A stretch of DNA of 64,000 nucleotides from Solibacteraceae bacterium (lineage in GTDB: Bacteria > Acidobacteriota > Terriglobia > Bryobacterales > Bryobacteraceae). Numbering within the stretch: position 1 is the first letter of the stretch; each line of letters opens with the position of its first letter. The stretch is from the NCBI GenBank assembly GCA_026984795.1, contig JALSRK010000057.1, positions 62,001 to 126,000 of the forward strand. Direction: 5' to 3'. Shown here piece after piece: positions 19,311 through 27,671 of the stretch. The notes under the pieces are model-generated. The model was not told the origin of the DNA. It did not search any database and worked only from the letters and a program-made list of their open reading frames with translations. The translations under genes were made by a program, and so were the position numbers.

Positions 19311-21317
19311 CTCGAGTACGCACAGGTTGTAGGCGGCCGCGGCCATGTTCCGGTCCGCCTTTAGTGCCCGCTCGAGCGCCTGCCGCGCTTCGTCCTTGCG
19401 CCCCATCTCGCCGAGCAACAGGCCGAGGTTGAAATTCGCCGGGGCGCTCGCCGGCTCCACCTCGAGCGCTTGCCGCAGGCACTTCTCCGCCTTTGCGTTC
19501 TCGCCGTTCAGGTTGTACGCGATGGCCAGGTTCACCAGCGTCGCTACGCTCTCCGGATTCAGCCGAGCGGCGGTTTCGTAGGATGCGATGGCCGCCTTCA
19601 GGTCGCCTGTGCTCATGTAGTAGTTGCCCAGGTTCGTGTAGCCGGCATCGCTGTCGGGGCGGGACCGCATCGAGGCGATGTACTCACGGGTGGCTCCTTC
19701 CACGGCGCGGCGGTCCGCCTGGCTGATTCCCCGCAGCGGCGCGCCCGCCAGGGAGGCGGCGGCGCGGATCCTCACCAGCCGGTAGTCGTCCCGGACGGCT
19801 CGAACCAGGGCGCGGACGGCCTCCCGCGACGCGTTTCCAATCAAAGCGTCGGCGGCGGCCGAGCGTACCAGCGGCGAGGGGTCTTCGATCGCCTGCAGCA
19901 GCGCCTTCCATTTCCGCTCGTCCGGGCAGCTCCGGAGCAGGCGGATCAGCGAAGTGGCGAAGATCTCGTCGCGCTCCGGCGATGTGATGTAGGTGAGCAT
20001 CTCTTCGAGCCGGCTCCAATCGCCGTCGCGCGCCGCCTTGACAAGGCGGGCGACACGGAGCACCGGCGCCTGGTAGTCGCGCTGGTGCCAGCGCCGGACC
20101 ACACGGTCCGCCCAGGCCGCGTCGCGGTCCGTGTGGCAGAGGTTGCAGGCGTTGGGCGAGCCGAATTCCAACGTGGCCGCCGGCATGGGCGGGCGCATCG
20201 AGTGGTCGCTGCGCACCATCCGGGCGAAGGTGGTCTTCGGCATGTGGCAGGCGACGCACTTGCTGCCCGGGCTCTCCGGCGGATGGTGCGTGTGGGCCGC
20301 CGGCCTGTTCACCTTGTCCGCATGGCAGGGCGCGCAGGCCTGATTGGTCTTTTCGCCGGCGAAGCGGTAGCGGCCGCTGGAGGTATGGCAATCTACACAG
20401 TCGAGCTGGCCGGACTTCGCGCACGGGCTCATTCGCCAGGAAGTAAACGTGTAGTTCTCTCCCAGGTCGCGGCCGTCCGGATAGAAGTCCCGGTGCTCCA
20501 GCGTGACCAGGTCGAAGTGGTCGAAATAACGGTCGCCGGGGCGGAAGTCATTCGTCAAGGGCGCCATCTTTGCATGGCACGGCGCACAGAGCGAGTTCGT
20601 CTGGGCGTGGTTGAAGATCTTGGTGCGGATGATGCGCGGATCTTCCCGGCAGGCGTCTTCTGACTCTCGGCAGCGGGCCACGTGCTCCCCGGCGGGGCCG
20701 TGGCAGGTTTCGCAGTTGATGCCCGGCTCTCGCCAGGTGGTCCGGTAGGTATCGGATGCCAGGTCGTAGTTGACGTTGAGCTGGCTCACGTGGCAGCCGT
20801 AGCAAGAGGTATTGAAGGTATAGGCCCGGTGCGTCCAGTCGAGCGGCTCGTCCTTCATGTCGGGGAAATGCCGGACGCCGCTGGCGGCGGTGTCGAACCA
20901 TTCCTTCCGCCGGACGTCGTAGGCCAGCGGCAGCGTCTGGAGCCGCCCCCGCTTGTACGGGGCCAGGAAATAATAAATGTTCTTGCCGCCCAGCACGTAG
21001 GCGATGGGAAAACGCTTTTCGCCGTGCGCCCCCTTCTGGACGATCCAGCCGTCCTCGCCGGAGACATCGGCCCGGTAACGAAAGGCGCCGATCGTGACGG
21101 GCTCTTGCTGCGGCGTCAATTCCCGCTTAGCGAACTCGGCGGTGTAGGGCTGCATCGCCAGGCCGTGGTGGGAAGGCGCCCACAGCCGGTAGAAGTTTTC
21201 GTGGCAGCTCCGGCAGGAAGCCGATCCGACGAACTCCCCGGGCGAGGGCCGCTTGCGGCCTCCGCAAGAGAGGGCGAGGACCACTACCACCGCCGCCGCG
21301 GCGCCCCGGACGTTCAT
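19044..21317 (-). CDS. Octahaem cytochrome c / HEAT / TPR lipoprotein
   Basis: 757 residues. Lipobox ALSC at residue 18 predicts a lipoprotein. Eight CxxCH haem-attachment motifs follow (CRSCH, CYGCH, CETCH, CAPCH, CVDCH, CAPCH, CVACH, CNLCH), then a HEAT-like helical stretch (SPLVRSAAADALIG, LVRIRAAASLAG), then about six TPRs (NLGNYYMSTGDLKAAI, NFNLGLLLGEMGRKDEA). The layout matches the cytochrome c family/TPR proteins of Acidobacteria and Planctomycetes that sit in the periplasm and pass electrons, with the TPR part docking partners. It is last in a minus-strand run with the HtrA-like, glycine-zipper and kinase-lipoprotein genes (83 bp gap to HtrA). Confidence 0.88.
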   Translation of the reverse strand: MNVRGAAAAVVVVLALSCGGRKRPSPGEFVGSASCRSCHENFYRLWAPSHHGLAMQPYTAEFAKRELTPQQEPVTIGAFRYRADVSGEDGWIVQKGAHGEKRFPIAYVLGGKNIYYFLAPYKRGRLQTLPLAYDVRRKEWFDTAASGVRHFPDMKDEPLDWTHRAYTFNTSCYGCHVSQLNVNYDLASDTYRTTWREPGINCETCHGPAGEHVARCRESEDACREDPRIIRTKIFNHAQTNSLCAPCHAKMAPLTNDFRPGDRYFDHFDLVTLEHRDFYPDGRDLGENYTFTSWRMSPCAKSGQLDCVDCHTSSGRYRFAGEKTNQACAPCHADKVNRPAAHTHHPPESPGSKCVACHMPKTTFARMVRSDHSMRPPMPAATLEFGSPNACNLCHTDRDAAWADRVVRRWHQRDYQAPVLRVARLVKAARDGDWSRLEEMLTYITSPERDEIFATSLIRLLRSCPDERKWKALLQAIEDPSPLVRSAAADALIGNASREAVRALVRAVRDDYRLVRIRAAASLAGAPLRGISQADRRAVEGATREYIASMRSRPDSDAGYTNLGNYYMSTGDLKAAIASYETAARLNPESVATLVNLAIAYNLNGENAKAEKCLRQALEVEPASAPANFNLGLLLGEMGRKDEARQALERALKADRNMAAAAYNLCVLESERSLTRAIHYCRQAAETRPDEPKYSYTLGFYLAQSGRLDEAVRVLEDLTTRHPAYRDGYALLLDIYRSQGNREAAAALARRARNYTR

Positions 21318-21400
21318 ACCACCACTCTATCGGATCTACAGAGCCTGGTGTCCGGTTCCACTGCGGCCGCACAGGGCGGTTTCTTTGCCGGGTTGGCTGC

Positions 21401-22858
21401 CTATTCCCGCCCGTCGAGGGCCAGCTCCACGGTGCAGTACTGGAGCTGCCCGAGACGCTCCAATTGCAAGACGACGAAGTTTCCCCGGCCCTTGCCCTCG
21501 AGCTGCTCGCGGAGCTCGGCGAGGTTCCGCACCACGACGCCGTTCACCGAGTGGATCACGTCGCCCGGCCGGAAGTCGTAGGCGCGGGGAAGCCCGGCGG
21601 GCAGCGCAGCCACCAGGACCCCGGTGAGCGTGCGCAGGAAGGGGATCTCATCGAGGATGTCTTGGTTGACATCGACGCCGAGGATGCCCAACTGGGGCAC
21701 GAAGCTCTTCTTGGGATCGATCAGCTTGGAGAGCCGCTGGGGGGCCTCGTCACGCTCCACCACCTTCACTTCCACCGGCAGGACCTTCCCGCCCCGTTGG
21801 ATGGCCAGCATCACGGTGTCGCCCTGGCGGCGCTGGTAAAGGTTGACAAGGAACTGGCGCCCGTTCTCCATCCGCTTGCCGTCGAGGGTGAGAACGATGT
21901 CGCCGATCTCGATGCCGGCCTGGTCGGCCGGCGACATCGGCAGCACGTCGCCGATGATCACGCCTTGGCTGACGGGCAGCTTCAGCGCCATGGCCATCTC
22001 CGGCGTGACCGTCTGCGCCAGCACTCCGATCGTTCCGCGGCGGACACGGCCCTGCTCGCGGATCTGTTCATAGACCGTGCGGACGATGTTGCTCGGCACC
22101 GCATAGCTGTAACCACCGGAAGCGGCCTTGCGCTCGCGGAGCGTGTTGAGGCCGATCATCTCGCCCTGGACGTTCACCAGGGGACCGCCCGCTCCGTGGG
22201 GGCCGACGGCCGCGTCGGTCTGGATGTAGATCATCGGATCCTCCGGGGCAGGCTGGCGGGCGGTGGCGCTGACCACGCCCATCGAGACAGCCTCGGCCGT
22301 GCCCCGCGGATTGCCGAAGGCGACCACGAGCTGGCCTTTCTGCACGGTGTCGGAATCCGCCAGCCGGAGGTATCGCAGGGTGCGGACGCCGGCCTTGAGC
22401 ACGGCGACGTCCGTTTCCAGGTCATAGCCGAGCAGCTTGGTATCCACCAGCCGGCCCGCTGGCCGGACCGCCGACCCGCGCACGCTGCGCCCACCCTCGG
22501 CGGGCAGCATCGCCAACACGCGGATCTGCTCGGCGCCGGCCACCAGCCGGGCGCTCGTCAATATGTAGCCGGCCGGATCGATGAACACGCCGGACCCGTA
22601 AACCGTGCCCACGGTGATCTCGCCCGTCTCTTGCAGACTCTGGCCGGATACCGCAGTGAACCCGCTCGCGATGACTTCGACGACGGCGGGGCTGACCTGC
22701 TCGGATAGCGCCGCCAGCGACTCGCTCAGCCTCGCCAGCGCATTCCGGGGGGCTTCCGCCGTTTGTCCTCGCGCAGCCGCCGCCAGGGCGATGGCCGATC
22801 CGAAGATCAACAGCCGGGGGACGAGCAACCCGGCAGCCGAACGAAATGAAGAGTTCAT
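21401..22858 (-). CDS. HtrA/DegP-like protein with degenerate catalytic triad and PDZ domains
   Basis: 485 residues: signal peptide, trypsin-like domain (about 50-265), then two PDZ-like domains (for example VIIGDVLPMSPADQAGIEIG and the later DFRPGDVIHSVNG). The protease fold is clear, but the catalytic His of the usual TNNHVV is Arg104 (TSARLV) and the catalytic Ser of GNSGGPLV is Ala223 (HGAGGPLVN); Asp150 is kept (LETDVAVLK). By homology it should be proteolytically dead and act as a periplasmic chaperone or scaffold. It follows the glycine-zipper gene by 30 bp, so the two are probably co-transcribed. Confidence 0.85.
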   Translation of the reverse strand: MNSSFRSAAGLLVPRLLIFGSAIALAAAARGQTAEAPRNALARLSESLAALSEQVSPAVVEVIASGFTAVSGQSLQETGEITVGTVYGSGVFIDPAGYILTSARLVAGAEQIRVLAMLPAEGGRSVRGSAVRPAGRLVDTKLLGYDLETDVAVLKAGVRTLRYLRLADSDTVQKGQLVVAFGNPRGTAEAVSMGVVSATARQPAPEDPMIYIQTDAAVGPHGAGGPLVNVQGEMIGLNTLRERKAASGGYSYAVPSNIVRTVYEQIREQGRVRRGTIGVLAQTVTPEMAMALKLPVSQGVIIGDVLPMSPADQAGIEIGDIVLTLDGKRMENGRQFLVNLYQRRQGDTVMLAIQRGGKVLPVEVKVVERDEAPQRLSKLIDPKKSFVPQLGILGVDVNQDILDEIPFLRTLTGVLVAALPAGLPRAYDFRPGDVIHSVNGVVVRNLAELREQLEGKGRGNFVVLQLERLGQLQYCTVELALDGRE

Positions 22859-22888
22859 GGGATCTGTTTCCTCTCCGCTGTTCGATGA

Positions 22889-23668
22889 TTACTCTATTGC
22901 CAAGGGTGCGCGGAGTTCAAACGACAAGCGGGTCTCCGGCGGGATGTAGAGCCGCGGGCCCCGGACGGCTGAGGCCGCCACGCCTCCGGCCCCGCCGATC
23001 CCGGCGCCGATCGCGGCCCCCTTGCCGCCTCCGGCGATGGCGCCGATCACCGCTCCGGCCGCGGCCCCGATCGCCGTTTTTTTCGCGGTGGATTTGCCTT
23101 CCCCCTTGGTCTTCAACTCTGCGTAGCTCGCGGCGACGTCGTAGGCCTTCCCGTTGATCGCGATGTCGTACAGCTTCACCGCCAACTCCTCGCTGCCCGT
23201 GAGCCGGCCGCCCTCTTTCACCCTCATCACTTGCAGCGTGCAGTCGGCGCCGCGGGGCACGACCACCCGGTCGCCGACAACCACCGGATCATCGATGCTG
23301 CACCGGAACCGTTCGCCAATGGCGGTAGTTTTCGAATCGATGCTGTCGATGGTTCGGACCGTAATCTCGGTCCCGGCGGGGATTACCGCCGAGGCCGAGG
23401 TCTTTGCCGACGCAGCCGGCGCGGGGGCCGGCGCGGCCGAGGCCGACGGAGCCGGCGCGGGGGAGGAACCGAACTCAATCGCCTGCACCTCGGTGATCGG
23501 ATAGTCCTTCGGCGTCCGGTCCGGTCCGATAAAGCGGATCGTGCGGGCGTCGCCGCCGATGTACATGCCTGTAAGGCGCTCGCCCGTCTTCAGGATCAAC
23601 GTGTCGGCCGCCAGGCCCAAGGCGAGAAGCAACGCGAGGGCTGCCGCTCGAATCGCCGTGGTTTTCAT
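22889..23668 (-). CDS. Exported glycine-zipper protein
   Basis: 259 residues. Signal peptide, a short N-terminal beta domain (DTLILKTGERLTGMYIGG...) of the type found in exported LSM-like modules, an Ala/Pro linker near 69-90, a beta-rich middle domain with two cysteines, and a C-terminal glycine zipper (AIGAAAGAVIGAIAGGGKG) that would pack in or on a membrane. No enzymatic motif. A GGGAGG ribosome site precedes the ATG. It sits directly upstream of the inactive HtrA gene, which suggests a shared envelope role. Confidence 0.7.
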   Translation of the reverse strand: MKTTAIRAAALALLLALGLAADTLILKTGERLTGMYIGGDARTIRFIGPDRTPKDYPITEVQAIEFGSSPAPAPSASAAPAPAPAASAKTSASAVIPAGTEITVRTIDSIDSKTTAIGERFRCSIDDPVVVGDRVVVPRGADCTLQVMRVKEGGRLTGSEELAVKLYDIAINGKAYDVAASYAELKTKGEGKSTAKKTAIGAAAGAVIGAIAGGGKGAAIGAGIGGAGGVAASAVRGPRLYIPPETRLSFELRAPLAIE

Positions 23669-23758
23669 AAGTAACCTCCCGGAACTCTGAACATCTGATG
23701 TGATCTCGTCGAAGAGGAGCGCGTGACTCCCCGGCCCTCTCCCGCGTTCTCCAGCCTG

Positions 23759-24658
23759 CTATTGGGATGCAGGCCCGGCATGGGAGGTTTCGGCGGGCGA
23801 CTGCACCGGCTTGCCCCCGGCGTCCAGCGTCGAGAGATAGTCGTAGAGCACCGTGTCTTCGCCCTTCTCGGCGATCAGCTTCTCGAAATACTCGACGATC
23901 AGGTCGCGGCGGGCCAGCAGGGCCCGGATCTCGGGCTTGGTGAGGTAGGGGCGGAGCTCCTGCATGAGGGTGGCTTCGTCCAACCGTTTCAGCGCTTCGA
24001 ACAGCTTGCGGTCGCACTTGACGAGATCGCGGGGGCTCTTGATCTTGCGGTAGAGGCGGAAGGCGCGGGTGTGATCGATCATCTTGATCCGCCAGTCGTT
24101 CGTGATCAACAGATTGCCCAGGTTGCGGTCGGTGTTATAAATAAGGTTGTCGAAGACGCGGACGATGTAGATCTGCTTGTTCCAGACGTCGGAATCCGGC
24201 GGGGTGATCTTCTTGAAATAGCGCTGCTTCTCGGTCATGAGGACGTTGTCCACCCACCAGGTGACGGCGGCGCTGTTGCCCTGGACTTTGCGATAGACCG
24301 AGGGCGGCACCATGTGCGCGATCCCGAGCAGCTTCGCCAGCCGGTAGGCGGCGATGTTGCCCTTGTAAGTGTCTTTGAAATTGATCTCGGTGCCGAGGGT
24401 GGAGGTGAAGACGGGCTTGTACTCGTCGATGGTCTGAACGTGGGCATCGTGGGTGATCTTGCCGTCGGTCAGGGTGGCGCGCATCGAACCGGTGATGCCC
24501 TCGGAGAGCCTCTTGAGCCGGATGATCTTGGCGGTCTTCAGGAAGTGCTCCTTCTCTTCGAGGGTGAGATGGAGGGCGTCCCGCCAGGTCCAAGCGCACC
24601 CGGCCAGGATCAACCCCAGCAGTATGAATCGCCTCCACGCAACGCCCGCGCGCCCCAT
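23759..24658 (-). CDS. Lipoprotein with PI3/4-kinase/HipA-like kinase domain
   Basis: 299 residues. Lipobox LAGC at residue 21 predicts lipidation and a periplasmic or outer-membrane site. The C-terminal half holds a catalytic-loop-like motif 'IYNTDRNLGNLLIT' followed by the metal-binding 'KMIDHTRAF', the pattern of the HipA/PI4K/FAM20 branch of atypical kinases. A preceding region with basic residues (AAYRLAKLLGIAHMVPPSVYR) fits the nucleotide-binding lobe. A kinase outside the cytoplasm would need an unusual phosphate donor, or it may act as a binding protein. The start has an AAGGAGG site; a long upstream extension of this frame is antisense to the OmpA gene and is not real. Confidence 0.75.
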   Translation of the reverse strand: MGRAGVAWRRFILLGLILAGCAWTWRDALHLTLEEKEHFLKTAKIIRLKRLSEGITGSMRATLTDGKITHDAHVQTIDEYKPVFTSTLGTEINFKDTYKGNIAAYRLAKLLGIAHMVPPSVYRKVQGNSAAVTWWVDNVLMTEKQRYFKKITPPDSDVWNKQIYIVRVFDNLIYNTDRNLGNLLITNDWRIKMIDHTRAFRLYRKIKSPRDLVKCDRKLFEALKRLDEATLMQELRPYLTKPEIRALLARRDLIVEYFEKLIAEKGEDTVLYDYLSTLDAGGKPVQSPAETSHAGPASQ

Positions 24659-24811
24659 GTTCGCCTCCTTGACCGTCGCTTTCAGCCTATCCGGGTTTGC
24701 CCCCGGACGACAATGCCGCCGGCCGGCCATGCATCCTGCGCCTTTGATGTCGCATCGTAAGTCTATAACCGGGCGAAGGCCGAGGCCCGACCCGGAGGAA
24801 GGTTTTTCGGA

Positions 24812-26404
24812 ATGAAACAGACATGGTTCCTCACCGCCGCGATGGGACTCGTCGCGGCCCTCGCGCCGGCGCAACAGCCGGCGGGAGCGGAATCCAGCCA
24901 GCAAGTGCTCGAGCTGCCCGAGACTCCGGTCTTCAAGGCCGAGGTGGTATCCAAGACCATCAAGGCGATCAACTACCGCGTCAAGAGCGGCTCGACGCGG
25001 ATCGATTTCGTCGGTACCGCCATCATGCCGCGGGCCCGCGGCCAGGCCAGCGTCGCCAACAAGCGGGGCCGCACCGAGATCGAAGCCGAGTTCGAGAACC
25101 TCGGCGCGCCGACGCAGTTCGGCGCCGAGTACCTCACCTATGTGCTGTGGGCCGTCACGCCCGAGGGGCGCGCCGAAAACCTGGGTGAGATCCTGGTCAA
25201 GAACGGGCGCGGCAAGCTGAAGGTCACTACCGACTTGCAGGTCTTCGGTCTGATCGTCACCGCCGAACCGTACTTTTCCGTCCATCAGCCCAGCGACCTG
25301 ATCGTTCTGCAGAACGAGGCGCGCAAAGGCACCAAGGGGCGGATCCACTTCATCGATGCCCAGTATGAGCTGCTGAAGAAGGGCCAATACTCGAAGCTGG
25401 CCAATCCACTGTCGCTCACGCTCGATTTGAAGCACACGCCGCTCGAGCTGTACGAGGCGCGCAACGCAGTGCAGATCGCCAAATCGATCGGGGCCGACAA
25501 GTGGGCCGGGGATATCTTCTCTCGCGCCGAGGCCGGACTCGAGATGGCCGAAAACGCCCTGAAGCTGGGCGACAAGAAGAAGGCGATCCAGCATGCCCGC
25601 CAGGCCGTGCAGACGGCTGAGGACGCCAAGATCACCACGCTCGAGCGCCAGGAGCAAGCCCGCATCGAGAAGCAGCAGCGCGAGGCCGACGAGGCGGCCC
25701 GCAGAGCGAAAGAGGCCGCCCAGCAGGCCGAGGCCCAACGCCGCGCCGAGGCCGAACGCCGGGCCCAGGCCGAGGCCGCCCGCCTGAAGGCCGAGCAGGA
25801 ACGGATTCAGGCGGAACTCTAAGCCGCCCGCGCCGCCGCCAAGAAAGCTGAAGCGGAAGCCGCCCGGGCGCGCGCCATGATGGAGCGGGAAGCCGAGCAG
25901 CGCCGCGCCGAGGAAGCCCGCCGGGCCGCTGAAGAAGCGCGGCGCCAGGCCGAGTTGGCCCGCCAGGAGCAGCAGGCCCTCCGCCACAAGCTGCTCGAGC
26001 TATTCAATAAGGTTCTCGAGACTCGCGACACGCCCCGGGGCCTGGTGGTCAACATGTCCGACGTGCTCTTCGACGTCGGCAAGTGGGATCTGCGGCCGAT
26101 CGCCCGTGAAAAGCTGGCCCGGTTGGCCGGCATCATGATGGTCTACCCGGGCCTGCGGCTGGAGTGCGAAGGCCACACCGACTCCACCGGCAGCGAGGAG
26201 CTGAACAACCGGCTCTCGCTGAAGCGCGCCGAGGCGGTACGCGACTATTTGATCTCCCAGGGCATCCCGCCCGAGCGCATCTCGGCGATCGGCATGGGGT
26301 CGCGGATGCCGGTGGCCGACAATAGTACCCGCGAAGGCCGCCAGAAGAACCGCCGGGTCGAGATCATCGTCTCCGGCGAGGTGATCGGCACCCAGATCGG
26401 CTGA
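24812..26404 (+). pseudogene. OmpA/MotB-domain coiled-coil protein interrupted by an in-frame stop
   Basis: One frame holds a signal peptide, a beta-rich N-terminal domain, a long Ala/Glu/Arg coiled coil and, at the end, an OmpA C-terminal peptidoglycan-binding domain ([25 protein letters not shown]-like ending). A TAA at 25820-25822 (codon 337) falls in the middle of the coiled coil; the frame then resumes without shift to 26404. The upstream part alone would be 336 residues; an internal ATG at 25877 could restart the downstream part (175 residues). GAA to TAA is the simplest single change. Intact length would be 530 residues. It could be a true nonsense mutation, a sequencing error or readthrough. 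Confidence 0.75.
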
Positions 26405-26745
26405 TCCAGGCGCGGTCCCGGCCGTCCGGCGCGGCGCCCACCCGCCGGGCGTCTCTCGGAATCGTGACGGATGACAACTGTCGGCCGCGAAAAATCGTGA
26501 AAACGAGAAGGCCTTTGCATTATTTCGGTTCGTGGGACGTGTGACGCGGCCGTCGGCGGCGGTGGCACCCGGCTGGAGCGGTAAGTCACCGAGAAGAGAA
26601 GGCGAAGACAGGGTGAATCCCCACCCGGCGCTCGGGATCGGATCGGACCTCCACGGCAGAGGCCCCGGAGCGCCGCACTTCGCAATTCAAGTGCCCTCCG
26701 GCTGGATGTATCTTTCTTCACCGCTCATCTCATCGGAACCCATCC
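26405..26745. other. Intergenic segment with structured-looking core
   Basis: No convincing ORF. Around 26540-26690 there is a purine-rich, hairpin-prone stretch (including GGGTGAATCCCCACCC) that resembles structured RNA, but I cannot match it to a riboswitch or intron family. Confidence 0.3.
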
Positions 26746-26800
26746 GCCTAAATCGGTGACACGCCTAAATCGGTGACAGGCCACTCAATTCCCAATTTCC
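26746..26800. repeat. Short direct repeats with the AAATCGGTGACA motif
   Basis: The unit 'cgcctaaatcggtgaca' appears at 26746, and again at 26762 with a following 'ggccactcaattcccaat'. The same unit opens each of the longer tandem copies that follow at 26801 and 27044. Confidence 0.7.
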
Positions 26801-27043
26801 GCCTAAATCGGTGACAGGCCACTCAATTCCCAATTCCTGCTGCGGGATGCGGGCCGCCGGGACGCAGGCCCGCCGCCGTCTGCCCGCCGATTTGGTGATT
26901 GCGTCGCCTGTCCCCGAAAAAATTATCTGAACGAGTACCGGGACGCGGCCGACGCCCGGGCTCGGATCGGACGGTTTCTCCAGGACTACTACCACCGGAG
27001 GCGGCTGCATTCCTCGCTGGGCTACCGGACGCCGGAGCGTTTC
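26801..27043 (+). repeat. Tandem repeat copy 1 (243 bp) with IS3 transposase tail
   Basis: Nearly identical to 27044-27282. The unit opens with cctaaatcggtgacagg and ends in the C-terminal coding part of an IS3-type transposase. Confidence 0.85.
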
Positions 27044-27049
27044 GCCTAA
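26927..27049 (+). pseudogene. IS3-family transposase (OrfB) C-terminal remnant, copy 1
   Basis: Forty codons reading 'EYRDAADARARIGRFLQDYY' and then 'HSSLGYRTPERF', the end of the DDE integrase core of IS3-type OrfB. No upstream part of the gene is present, and the frame ends in TAA inside the next repeat copy. Confidence 0.8.
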
Positions 27050-27282
27050 ATCGGTGACAGGCCACTCAATTCCCAATTCCTGCTGCGGGATGCGGGCCGC
27101 CGGGACGCAGGCCCGCCGCCGTCCGCCCGCCGATTTGGTGATTGCGTCGCCTGTCCCCGAAAAAATTTGAACGAGTACCGGGACGCGGCCCACGCCCGGG
27201 TTCGGGTTGGCGGTTTCTCCAGGACTACTACCACCGGAAGCGGCGGCATTCCTCGCTGGGCTACCGGACGCCGGAGCGTTTC
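27044..27282 (+). repeat. Tandem repeat copy 2 (239 bp)
   Basis: Follows copy 1 without a gap and differs by a few substitutions and small deletions, including a one-base loss that shifts the transposase frame. Confidence 0.85.
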
Positions 27283-27324
27283 GAGGCCGACGAGGGGGCG
27301 CCGGGCGCTGAGGAGGCGGAATGA
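27167..27324 (+). pseudogene. IS3-family transposase C-terminal remnant, copy 2 (frameshifted)
   Basis: Same tail as copy 1 with a single-base deletion near 27210; after it the original frame resumes 'FLQDYYHRKRRHSSLGY', then a native-looking acidic end and TGA at 27322-27324. This is probably the parental 3' end, and copy 1 a truncated duplicate. Confidence 0.8.
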
Positions 27325-27671
27325 GTTTTCTGAGGAAATGGGAGATCTTTCGATCCGATGAATCTGGCCGGCCAAAGCTGGGGCGGTGCAGCCGGGCCGC
27401 ACCGCCCGCTCATCGTCTCGATGAGTCTCCCACCGGCGATCCCTTGGCCGGTTGCGCTCCCGCAGAGCCGACCTCCATCTCGCCGGTGACTGCCAGCCCG
27501 AAGGAACCCGCCGGCCAAGACAACGATTTTTCAGCCAACGGCAACCTGTCCCTGTTTTCGTTGTCTCAACACGGGGGTCCATACCAGACTGTCACCGAAA
27601 TGGGGGGTCGGGTATGCTGGAGCTTCCGGCCCGCGCCTGGCGGCGGAGAGGGGCCGGCGAGGCAAGGCGTT
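27325..27671. other. Intergenic segment containing dispersed repeat copy A
   Basis: No gene supported, although the frame of the hydrolase stays open back to 27321 by chance. The only clear content is the 139-bp repeat at 27448-27586. Confidence 0.5.
27448..27586 (+). repeat. 139-bp dispersed direct repeat, copy A
   Basis: Matches 30277-30415 over 139 bp with two mismatches in the same orientation. It begins ccggttgcgctcccgcagag and ends gggggtccatacca. It does not encode a recognised protein and may be a piece of a mobile element end. Confidence 0.9.

Noticed and set aside
26540-26690. Cobalamin riboswitch
   Set aside because: A GGGTGAATCCCCACC block recalls it, but the conserved GCCACTG and AGCCAGGAGACC boxes are absent.
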